Source: Pelargonium cotyledonis (taxonomy: Eukaryota; Streptophyta; Magnoliopsida; Geraniales; Geraniaceae). Taken from it: 21,770 nucleotides of DNA. A program made the position numbers and the translations under genes. The stretch lies in the NCBI GenBank assembly GCA_036897625.1, contig JAYMTA010001107.1:1-21770 (forward strand), in the 5' to 3' direction. Position 1 is the stretch's first letter; the number at the start of each line of letters is the position of its first letter. This document shows, in pieces, positions 1-9,179 of the stretch. Below the pieces are notes generated by a model that saw nothing but the letters and a program-made list of their open reading frames with translations, did not search any database and was not told the DNA's origin.

Positions 1-344
1 ATATATAGTTGGCTATTCAATGTGTCTATTCCAATTAGATGCCATATGAGACGAGTAATGGCATGTGGTAGTTCCTGCATCTCACTCACATGCTTGTTCA
101 TTTGAAGTCATTATACATTATGATGCATGATTGATCAATTTTTTTTTACAATAATATCTCCTTGTTTGGGAATGAAAAAAAGGTTCAAATTCCTTGTTTT
201 TGTTGCTGGTGAATTGTTCAAAAATTAAAAAAATAGTTCATATAAATTGTTATAAAGTGATTTGAAAAGAAAAAGTCCAACCCCATTTTGGAAAGTGTTG
301 TCCACAAAGATTGGGGTTGGGGTGGTTCAAAATTATGAAAACGT

Positions 345-364
345 GAGGAGAGGAGAGGAGAGGA
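345..364. repeat. Short (AGGAG)n microsatellite
   Basis: About four copies of a 5 bp purine unit (GAGGAGAGGAGAGGAGAGGA). Nothing around it suggests a role beyond slippage. Confidence 0.7.
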
Positions 365-674
365 CAGGCCATTGAATACACACGGCAATGGCCGGTGTAG
401 TGTTATAGGAACAGATAATGGTCCCAGCAACTGCAATATGAGTATGTATGGAAGACAGGCAGTTAATTCAATGTTGGAGAGATGAGCAAGTGGCTTCCGA
501 TCCGCAATAATTCAATGCTAAAGCACATGACAAACTGGGTAAATTGTTCCATGTATAAAAGCGTGGGTTGACCCAATCCTCCAACAAAATAAACATTCAC
601 TTAATGTATAAAATGTTTGGGTTTCATACTTGTACTATCAAATGCTTGACTTCTGTTCAAAGTTCAGTAAAATG

Positions 675-896
675 ATTGTTTTTTTTATCAGCAAAAGTAT
701 TCATGTATTAATGAAAGTTCCCAAGAAGGGAATGAGGTACATACATCTAAAAATTAAAAAAAAAAACATGAATGAAATAATACATGAAAATCCATAGGGA
801 TTTGTGAGCGTGCTTGAGGGAAATGAGAGAGTGAGTCTCGTTGGGGCTCGTGAAAAAAAAAAATCAAGTCCACATGAGTGCACTCGAACAATTCTG
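675..896 (-). mobile_element. 5'-truncated LINE tail, about 222 bp
   Basis: Read on the minus strand, the segment ends with a pattern typical of plant LINE 3' ends: TTTCATTAATACATGAATAC, then TTTTGCTGATAAAAAAAA. The tail appears on the plus strand as the T run near 678-686. Near-identical 11 bp direct repeats flank it: TCAGTAAAATG (664-674) and TCAGTCAAATG (897-907), with one mismatch, as expected for an aged target-site duplication. No coding sequence remains, so this would be an extreme 5' truncation during reverse transcription. It could instead be a SINE that borrowed a LINE tail, but I see no Pol III boxes. Confidence 0.6.
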
Positions 897-1340
897 TCAG
901 TCAAATGTTTTTCTCAAACTTTAGACTAAAGTCAAACACTTGTTAGTACAATGACTAAACTCAATCGTTTTGAATAATGCAGTGACTATTTATAACCTTA
1001 ATCCAAATAAAAATAGAGGACGGAAATAAGTAAATAAGAAATAAAAAATATAGAATAACCAATAAGATTACGTTTGATTCGGTCCAATTTGGCCTATGTA
1101 AATTTTCTAGATCGATCGATGACTAAGTTTTGTGTATTTGAACGTTTCTTTCTTATTGTTCATAATCCGACTATAAGAGCTAGAATGCTTAATTCAAAAT
1201 CAACAACGGGGTGACACGATTTATACAACAAAACATATGAAAATTGTGCATCAATATTGTCATCTTTGAATTGCAGGATCACATGCATGCATGCATATAA
1301 AGTGATGAATACAATTAGATTTTCATAACTATGCTCAATT

Positions 1341-1351
1341 AACTCCATGAC
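1341..1351. repeat. Left target-site duplication of the LINE
   Basis: AACTCCATGAC is repeated exactly at 6166-6176, right after the A tail. This fixes the left border of the insertion at 1352. The first two A bases of the right copy are ambiguous with the tail. Confidence 0.92.
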
Positions 1352-1376
1352 GCTTTCTTATACAAACTTTTGTAAA

Positions 1377-3065
1377 ATGCCTCTCTCCCTACCCCTTCCC
1401 CCTCTCCACCCCCACCCAGCCCCTTTTGCCGGCCTCCTCCCTGCTCGCCCCCCCACCCCCATCCTAGCCTCGGCCTCTTCAAACCAAGTCTCCAGAACTT
1501 ATGTCAGAATCACCCCCTCCAGCAACCTCAAAGATCAGGCTACCAGGAGACAAGAGCAGCAGCAAGCACGAAGAAAAGCAGGAGCCACTCTCTACATCAC
1601 CAATCTTCCAGAACACATCAACAACATTGGAATCAGGAGGCTCATTTCTCCGCATGGGTCTGTGGTGGACGCGTTTGTTCTCATCAAATCGAACTCGAAA
1701 GGTAAGCACTTTGGTTTCGTTCGTCTTCAAAACTCTAGGATAGCAGCCAAGGTCATTTCGGCAGTGAATGGGAGACACTGGGAAGGGGACAGATTGATGG
1801 TCAGTTTTGCAAAACGCCCACTGCAGCATAACATTCAGCCTCCTTTGAAACTGAATCCCCAACCCCCCCAAGTTACTCAAGCAATGCAAAACGCTTGTAG
1901 CTCTAGCACCCGCCTGACAGTCCGGTGAAGGGGGTCAGCGCTGACCACATTGCACTTATGCTCAGATGGTGCGTGATTGCGATTTCAAGAACGGAGGTTG
2001 AAGTGGAAAGTATCTCGAAACAACATGCAAACGAAAATGGGCAGAGCATTGTAGTCAGAAGCTTGCGAAACAGAGCCTTCCTGGTATCCTTTGCTGATGC
2101 GGAATCATACAAAGAAATGGAACGCACTTCATGGAACTGGTTGAGAAAATGGTTTTTTTCACTTTGAACCAAACATCAACCCTTTTCTCGCCGGTGGTCG
2201 TTTCTGTTGGGTATCCATTAGCGGCATCCCAACGCTGTTATGGAGTCAGGAAACTTTTTCAAACCTTTGTACTGCAGACCATAAGCTGGTTTTGATTCAT
2301 CCCTCGACCGAGCGAGGCAGCAGATTGGACAGGGCTTATCTGTTGATTCACACAAACAACCCTCACCGTCTAGACCTGCTCATCAAGGTTCTATCCTCAT
2401 GTGGTCTGTTTCATGCTAAATGTTTGGAAATTTGCAGCTCCTTTGTACCTATAGCCAGCTAATGGAGTTTCAGCCCAATATCATCGGAGTCACCGGAGGT
2501 GGCTGCTGGCAACTCGTCGGATGCGAGTGGAAATGGGAACGCCGACATGTCCCCAACAGGCGCGTCGATTGATTTCCCAATTGTTGACCTTCCCAACACC
2601 ATTACTCCCCAACCCTCAGAATCCACCCAACCCTCATTAATTGTGGGCCCACTTACCACTGCTCCCAGTCAACCCAATCAAGTGCAATATGCATCTCTCC
2701 CACTTCCCATCAACTCTCGCCTCTCCCCATTCTCCACCTCAGCGTTCCCAATCATTCCAACACACCCACTACCTCCTCGTACCCGTAGAACAAAAAACCT
2801 GGACCTAACCTATCTTGGCTCCTTCTCACCACATTTTCTCTCTCTCCTAAAAAACAAACAGAAAGCTTTGCTTAGACACTCAACGCATGCATGCAGAAAG
2901 AAAAAGGCTGCTCACAAACTCTTTCAGACTCAGGAACCCAACCCAGTAAAAACAACATCCCAACCTGATCTTGAACACACGCTAGACGTCTGCAAATCAC
3001 TCGGTTTGGATTGCGAAGGAAACAAAGAGAATGTCATCCGCGAATTGAGGGAGATGAACCCCTAA
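1377..3065 (+). pseudogene. LINE ORF1, RRM-type, broken
   Basis: The element's own first ATG is at 1377; an ATG at 1347 lies in the target duplication and is not part of the element. A proline-rich N-terminus leads to one RRM (about 1587-1820) with an RNP2-like LYITNL and an RNP1-like KHFGFVRL. A stop at 1926-1928 ends this frame. Homologous-looking sequence resumes in another frame from about 1960, with WLRKWFFSL just before a frameshift near 2160. It then continues through a G-x-P-x-x-LW motif (SGIPTLLW) and a late TAA at 2460-2462. From there it stays open to 3065 through a Pro/Ser/Thr-rich linker and an acidic tail with LGLDCEGNKENVIREL, as is usual for the end of plant LINE ORF1. The product would bind the element's RNA in the ribonucleoprotein particle. 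At least three lesions make it non-functional. Confidence 0.85.
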
Positions 3066-3114
3066 TCTCCGGCGGTGTCTTAAACTCAGATCCCCTCGTG
3101 GGAGCTTTTGAAAA

Positions 3115-6043
3115 ATGATTCTCTCATGGAATGTTAAAGGGTGCAGCTCTGCTTCAAAGAAAAAAACAATTAGTCAGCTTTGTAGAAAACACAGACCGAG
3201 CTTGCTATTCTTACAAGAAACAAAGATGGAAAACATATCACAGGGAGATCTCAGAGGTTTATGCAACTTTAGCAGTTTTGGATCTTGTTTCTCCGCTTCA
3301 GAAGGGCGCTCTGGAGGATTATTATGCATTTAGGATTCTTTAATATTTAATCTCTTAGTCTCTACAGTGGATAGAGCTTTCATTGTTCTATTGGGCACTT
3401 GGTCTCCATGCACGGATATGTGCATGTTCATTAATGTGTACAGCCCGTCAGTTTTGAGTCTAAAGAGAGAGCTTTGGCGTAAACTCTCGGATATTAGAAG
3501 CAGGAGACAAAAATTCAAGCTTTTTTCATAAAGTGGCTTCATTCCACAGAAGCAGGAATCAAATAGCCTGGTTTTATCATAATGGTGCATGGGTTAATGA
3601 TCCGGTCTCTGTTAAAAGGCTTGCTACTGACCACTTTCATCAAAGATTGACAAACCAGATTGGCAGGAGGTTTCCCATCAGAAATTTGCCTTTCAAATCT
3701 ATATCTGCGGATATGGCCCAGATGCTGGAAGTCCCATTTACTGAAGAAGAAATTTGGCATGTTGTGAGGGACTGTGATGGGTCCAAATCACCTCGGCCAG
3801 ATGGGTTAAATTTTTGTTTCATAAAGAAATGCTGGCCCATCATTAAAACTGACATCATGAACTGTTTACTTTTCAGGAGTTTGGAAGACTTGGCAATGGC
3901 CTAAACTCAGCTTTTATTGCTTTAATTCCCAAATGCAGTAACCTACAAAAACTGGAAGAGTGCCGGCCAATAAGTCTAGTCAGCTCAATTTACAAAATAC
4001 TGGCTAAAGCTCTCGTCGCAAGAGTGAAAGTAGTTTTGCCCCTACTCATAGGCGGCGTCCAATCTGCATTTGTCAAAGATCACCAACTGATTGACGGGGT
4101 GTTGATAGCAAATGAGATAGTTTTTGACCTTCGCAGAAAAAAGGCAAACTCACTAATCATAAAGCTTAATTTTGAGAAAGCTTTTGACAAACTTGACTGG
4201 GGTTTTCTCGATCATTGCCTATTCTCAATGGGTTTTGGAGTCAAATGACGAACCTGGTTTCAGAGGTGTTTGGAATCTCATGTCTCAGTTCTGATAAACG
4301 GGTCTCCATCCGATGAATTTATTATCTCCCAAGGCGTAAAGCAGGGATGTCCTTTATCCTCTTTCCTATTTATTCTTGCAGCTGAAGCTCTGCATTTGCT
4401 TCTGGATAATTGTGTCGGGTCTGGACTATTCTCAGAAGTTTGAATTGGTCAGAACTGTGTCGTCTCGCACCTTTAATCAATCTGAAAATCGCTTTGCAGT
4501 GTTTTGCTGTAGCCTTTGGTTTGCGTGTCAATTGGCATAAATCGAGTCTGACTTACTTTGGTACAAGACCTAACGTGCAGCAAGAATATGCAGACAGTTT
4601 CGGATGTCAGGTGGGCCGGGTTCCTATCCCATATTTGGGCTTCATGCTTGGGTGCAATCCAAAAAAGGCCAAAACCTGGAAGCTTATCATGGACAAAATT
4701 CATAAAAGGTTATCTTTTTGGAAGAGCAGGCAGAACTCTCTTGCTGGCAGACTGGTTCTAATAAAAGATGCATTAGTCAGCCTTCCGCTTTTCTTCATGT
4801 CTCTCCTTAGGGCTCCGGCTTCAGTTCTCAAAAAGCTCGATAAAATACAGCGGCATTTTTTGTGGGGTGGAAACTCGAGCAGGAGGCCGTTTTGTAAAGT
4901 TAGGTGGAGCCAAGTTTGCAACTCGAAGTTAACAGGAGGCCTCGGAATCAGACCCATGGACACAATGAATAGGGCTCTTCTCGCTAAATGGTGGTGGAGA
5001 TTAGTCTCCTCAAACGACTCACTTCGGAAGAAGGTGGTTTGCTCAAAGCACGGTTGGGACCCAAATGAATGGAATTTAGAGGTGGTTAATCATCCTCATG
5101 CCTCTCTGATTATAAAGAGTATTCTGGAGCTTAAATTTTCTCTCTCTTTTGCGGATTTGTTTGGGGTTGGCATCTTGGTTGTGGCAATCGTATTAGGTTT
5201 CGGCTGGATGTTTGGGTTAGATCAGCACCACTTTCAATTTCTTTTCCCAGATTATTTTCTCTTGCCTCAAACAAAACCGAGCCCGTCTCTGACTTCTTCA
5301 TAAATAGTTCATGGACCATTCTCTTCAGAAGGCCTTTGCTGGACAGGGAAAGTCAAGTCCACAACACCTTAATGGGCTTAACAACCGGGATCAGGCCCAA
5401 AATGCAACCAGATCAACTCACTTGGACTCATAGCTCCAAAGGGTCGTCCACAGTCAGCAAACCTGCCAGTCTGCTCAACCCCTCGCCGGACTCCTCATTC
5501 GTCGGGACCTGGTGCAAGACGGTGTGGAAGTCTATCTCGCCTCCTAAGATTCAAACCTTCTTATGGCTTGCTGCACTGGATCGTCTCTCCACCTCATGCT
5601 TCTTAGAAGACCGGGGCCTCCGTATCCTGATATCAGAATGCCGATGCTGCCGCTGCTCGGATGGCTTTGAGGATGGGCCTCACGTCCTCATCGGGTGCCT
5701 AAAAGCCAGGCAAGTGTGGTTCAAAGTCCTCTCTTGGTGGAGAGTTTCCGTTGTGTTCCCACCCTCAGTTTAAGAATTATTGTAGCAATGGAGAACCATG
5801 CATTCCTGCATTCAGTTCAAATTTTGGGATTTGATTTGCCATGTAACTTTGTGGCACATTTGGCTCGCTCGTAATCGAAATTTTTTTGAGGAAGTGGACG
5901 AGGACCCAACTTTCACTTTTTCAAGATTTATGGCTGTCTCTTTCAACATCATTTCCGCAAAACTCAGCCAACCCTCGGAAAGCTCATGGTCGCTTGATGT
6001 TTGGGCTGCCAATCTATGCGATAGTTTAATCAGCGTGTTGTAG
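3115..6043 (+). pseudogene. LINE ORF2 (EN-RT-zinc finger), broken
   Basis: Starts MILSWNVKGC with LLFLQETK, the usual opening of an apurinic-type LINE endonuclease. A TAG at 3331 sits where family members have Trp after GGLLCI. The EN similarity breaks off near 3500 (LWRKLSDI) and resumes far downstream in RT-proximal sequence (FFHKVASFHRSRN). Reverse-transcriptase blocks follow: SPRPDGLNF; a frameshift near 3870; ALIPK and CRPISL; motif A as LNFEKAFDKLDW; TGA at 4246; motif B as QGVKQGCPLS (4330-4360). Motif C (FADD) is absent because of a deletion near 4475. The thumb region (YLGFMLG, KRLSFWKS, AGRLVLIK, FLWGG, GGLGI, NRALLAKW) is open to about 5140, where another frameshift occurs. The C-terminal zf-RVT-type region (PPKIQTFLWLA, CRCCRCSDG, HVLIGC) ends at 5773, and LWHIWLARNRNFF follows in the last open stretch. 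No RNase H domain is visible. Confidence 0.88.
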
Positions 6044-6142
6044 TCGTGTACTTTTACAACTCAGTTTCTTTTGCTTTACTTTTTTTGGTGTATGTAATTT
6101 GTTTTTATCTTAAAAGCTTAATAAAAGTACCGTTCGGTTGAT

Positions 6143-6165
6143 AAAAAAAAAAAAAAAAAAAAAAA
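6143..6165 (+). other. A tail of the LINE
   Basis: An uninterrupted A run (6143-6167, the last two bases shared with the target duplication) follows AATAAAAGTACC and GGTTGAT. It marks the 3' end primed by target-site reverse transcription. Its unbroken length suggests a fairly recent insertion. Confidence 0.88.
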
Positions 6166-6176
6166 AACTCCATGAC
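6166..6176. repeat. Right target-site duplication of the LINE
   Basis: AACTCCATGAC, identical to 1341-1351. The host sequence continues as ATCAACTTCAAAG, so the uninterrupted locus can be read by joining the two flanks. Confidence 0.92.
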
Positions 6177-7469
6177 ATCAACTTCAAAGTGAAGTGTACG
6201 TACGTTATGATTACATGAGCAAGCATGTGTTTTCCATGCTGGCCATTCGGTAAATGATGAGTAGTTGCATGTCATGGATCGACCATGTCCTAGCTAGCTG
6301 ATGGAGATATATAATTACGTACCCAACCAATATTTAGGGTCGATCATGAAATGACGGTTGTAAAACGGGACAGAGACTTTTGGCCATTCCTTGTTGAACA
6401 GAAATAGAAGTAAGTAGCTAGCTAGGAAGCATGCATGTTCTTTTCCTCGGTTTTTTCAGACATAAAGGAACATGCCCACACTTTTGTTCTTTTTTCGCTT
6501 TTGAATTGATGACAAAATTGAAATTTTACCTGAGTCTTTAATTGATGAGGCCCATTGTGGTGGCACTAATCTTCACAGCTCACGTAGGAATTTATTGTGA
6601 TTTTTGAATGTTTCAATTGCTCACGGTTTCATTCCTACAATTCACCAAAAATATGAGTAAACTAACTACCCCTTTAAAGTATTCTCTTACAACATGGCAA
6701 CATTTAGACTAAAATTTTATAATGAACAACAAGAATGAGATTTTCATTATTGAGTTTCAAATTAAAACCCTATCATTTTCTTATTTGTTGTGCATCTCAT
6801 GCTTATGAACTAAATAACGTCCTTACAAATGGATGAAATGAGATTTACATTAGTATTTCTTCACCATTTTATGCTATAATTTACACTCACTAAAAACTTC
6901 CCATAAACTCATCTCTTCTTTGTCCAAGGGGATTCACTCCCCTCCCGGCGAAATTGGGAGTAATGTTCTGATGGCTTCTTTCAGTTGGAACCCGCATGTC
7001 TCTCCTAATGGGGAGAATAGTTACATCTTGGAGAACTTGAAATTTCAGAGAATATCGTTGCTATCGTGTGAATTTATAATATGAACAATAAATCAATGGA
7101 ATCCAGTTGATTCGTCTCTTAAAGGGCCACGCTAGACTGTGTTTTTCGTCTTGTCCATGTGTTAAAGTAGTCGTCTTGAAATTTTTCTCAGTATACAATT
7201 CTTGGGATTGAGCTAGAGATTTAGGCCCTTAAGGATAGAGTTGAAGGCCTGATTTTATGCTCCTAGGCTTTTGGTATACGCGCAAGGGTAGGAGATCATT
7301 AAGAGAAGACCTGAGTGCGTACCTGATAAACCACCTCAAGCATAAGACTAAGTGTTTCAACTACATACGAGAAACTACATTACACCTCTCTAGTGTGAAC
7401 TTAGCTAATCTATTCTTGAGGAAAAGTATTTTATGTCAATTGCGAGATCTCCTCTTGTTACAATTGAGA

Positions 7470-7550
7470 GTGATATTTATGCATACAATCATTCCCACTA
7501 TATATCATTGTGTGGTTGGTTAAGTGATATTTATACAAACAAATATTCCC
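7470..7550. repeat. Degenerate 27 bp direct repeat
   Basis: GTGATATTTATGCATACAAT at 7470 and GTGATATTTATACAAACAAA at 7524 both continue into ATTCCC, 54 bp apart. This is a small diverged duplication in unidentified spacer. Confidence 0.55.
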
Positions 7551-7909
7551 CTCGAGGAGACTATGTCGGGGTGCTTCTTGAGAGACTTGGAGCTCCTGGC
7601 GGGAGTTGAGTCTTAGGATCCTCCTTAGGACACTTAGAGTTCCTTTTACGTGGTAAGTGTTGAGTTCTCTTTTTCAGCATCAACAACTTAAACTCTCAAA
7701 TAGAAGATGTTTAGGTAGGGTTGCGACTTTCGACTGTTGGACAATGACAAATTGCATTTATGCTCAGGTGTCCCAATATTGTTGCATTATTGAGGAGCAA
7801 CGGGAGCTCCCTTGAGGACCAATGGGAACTGGTTTTGGAGTAGCTTGGGGACGAGGCCTCGGCGACATTGAGGAGTAACAAGAGCTCCATTCCTTGTGAA
7901 AGTTAGGAT

Positions 7910-8102
7910 GCCTTCGTGGGGACCCAATCAGGAGTCCATTTGCATAGTTACAATGAAAGTGGTTCAAATGAAAGTGGTTCAAATGAAAGAGTTTCGCACT
8001 TGTTTCGGCTAGCCTTCGTGGGGACCCACCCAATCAGGAGTTCATTTGCATAGTTACAATGAAATTGGTTCAAATGAAAGAGTTTCACACTTGTTTCGGC
8101 TA
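7910..8102. repeat. Tandem duplication, about 100 bp unit
   Basis: Two adjacent copies (7910-8011 and 8012-8102) both open with GCCTTCGTGGGGACCCA and close with CACTTGTTTCGGCTA. The left copy has an extra internal 15 bp step (AAATGAAAGTGGTTC twice); the right copy has an extra CCCA. Copies are close to identical, so the duplication is fairly young. No coding role is evident. Confidence 0.88.
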
Positions 8103-8303
8103 CAATATTGATTGTGGGTAAGAGAATGGTTGACTTATTCGATTAAGGAAGTTCGGCCATCCCCTAGTGGATCATGGCTTGCCCCGTACGTTCGCTCAGG
8201 CAAGCCTCCTTCTTGAACGTGGGAGACGTCCTCCCCCAAATGCTCTTTTGGACTTTTGAAATCTTCGTCATCATCGAAAAATCAGGTTTTCAATAATAGG
8301 ATG

Positions 8304-8323
8304 ACGTGGCGATGGCGCCACGT
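8304..8323. repeat. 8 bp perfect hairpin with ACGT cores
   Basis: ACGTGGCG, ATGG, CGCCACGT: inverted 8 bp arms with a 4-base loop. The right arm overlaps a CACGTG G-box (8319-8324). It lies about 860 bp beyond the stop of the minus-strand gene, so a promoter role is uncertain. Confidence 0.5.
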
Positions 8324-9179
8324 GCTACTTTTTTTTTTGTCTTTTTAACTTCTGATATTTTAAGAGCAACACTTATTATTTATTCTCATATTATAACTTT
8401 TTCATATTATCTCTATTTATTTTGGACTGTTTTTTGTTACAATATGTCTATACAAAAGATTGACGAGATCATTTTTTTTATTGGGTGAATTACTACATTG
8501 AATCTGTCTAGCATGCCTTTTTTCCACTATGAAACTGAAATCAACTATTGTTTCTCATCATTTATTAAAATCTGAGTTCATATAGAAACACAGTAAGGAA
8601 GTAACCGTGGAACATTTCCAACGTACGAGTATTGAGTAACCGAAAGTAAGGTTTTAATAGGACTTCGCTGTTAAAATGTCACAAGGTAAGTTACTGATTA
8701 AAGTTATCGCAACTACAATTTATTGTAACTATTCTAGGTCCGCCATTGACATTGGAATTATAATATCCACAAGCAGCACTACAGTAACTTTTAAGTAGAA
8801 AACAATAAAAGTAAAATGTACGAGTCTATTTCATATAATTTGAGCTCAAGAAGCAAAATATAATCATCTTCACTCTCCAAAAGAACGCAAATAGTAAATC
8901 ACCATCGACAAAAAGTGTCAGCTACAACTATCAATCATCTTCTAATAGTGTCTGATACACCAACAGTCACATGTAGGATAGCTCATTTTTCTAATTCTAA
9001 TATCTTTTTGTTTTTGTTTATGAAATTGTCTTCCAGTTTTCTGGAGAGATGAGGGCGCAGGTTGATGTTTGAGAAGGTAGATGTTGGGAAATACTGACCC
9101 AGCCGACACGTCTGCTCATTCCATCTCTTCGCTTTTCTTGTTTTTCCCCCAAGAAACTACAGGCTCTAGCCTTGTATTA

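Larger units (their letters stand above)
1..1340. other. Gene-free spacer left of the LINE
   Basis: AT-rich sequence without a believable gene. Short ORFs here have no family features. It holds a short purine repeat (345-364), a truncated LINE tail (675-896) and a CATGCATGCATG run near 1283-1296. It runs into the intact pre-insertion target of the large LINE at 1341. Confidence 0.6.
1352..6165 (+). mobile_element. L1-type LINE with RRM in ORF1, internally deleted
   Basis: A non-LTR retrotransposon about 4.8 kb long, bounded by perfect 11 bp target-site duplications and ending in an A run. It has the two-ORF layout of plant L1 elements: ORF1 (RNA-binding, here RRM-type) at 1377-3065 and ORF2 (endonuclease, reverse transcriptase, C-terminal zinc-finger region) at 3115-6043. 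RRM-type ORF1 is known from the BNR-like branch of plant L1 LINEs. The ORF1 start lies only 25 bp inside the left border, so the 5' UTR is very short or slightly truncated. Both ORFs carry stops and frameshifts. Two deletions remove most of the endonuclease and the FADD core of the reverse transcriptase, so this copy cannot move on its own. Confidence 0.93.
6177..9179. other. 3 kb spacer between LINE and hnRNP gene
   Basis: No gene recognised. An ORF at 7257-7523 has no family features. The stretch 6900-8300 has a higher GC content than its surroundings and contains local duplications (7470-7550 and 7910-8102), so it may be an old, unidentified repeat. The right end includes the 3' UTR of the minus-strand hnRNP gene. 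A possible AATAAA signal for that gene is at 8719-8724 (TTTATT on the plus strand). Confidence 0.5.

Noticed and set aside
1347-1376. Upstream ATG extending LINE ORF1
   Set aside because: It lies in the target-site duplication, so it is host sequence that became adjacent by insertion; the element's own ATG is at 1377.
1479-1889. 136-codon minus-strand ORF across the LINE RRM
   Set aside because: It is the antisense shadow of ORF1, where the RRM motifs read on the plus strand.
7257-7523. 88-codon ORF in spacer
   Set aside because: No family features, no coding-like context, and it overlaps a degenerate direct repeat.
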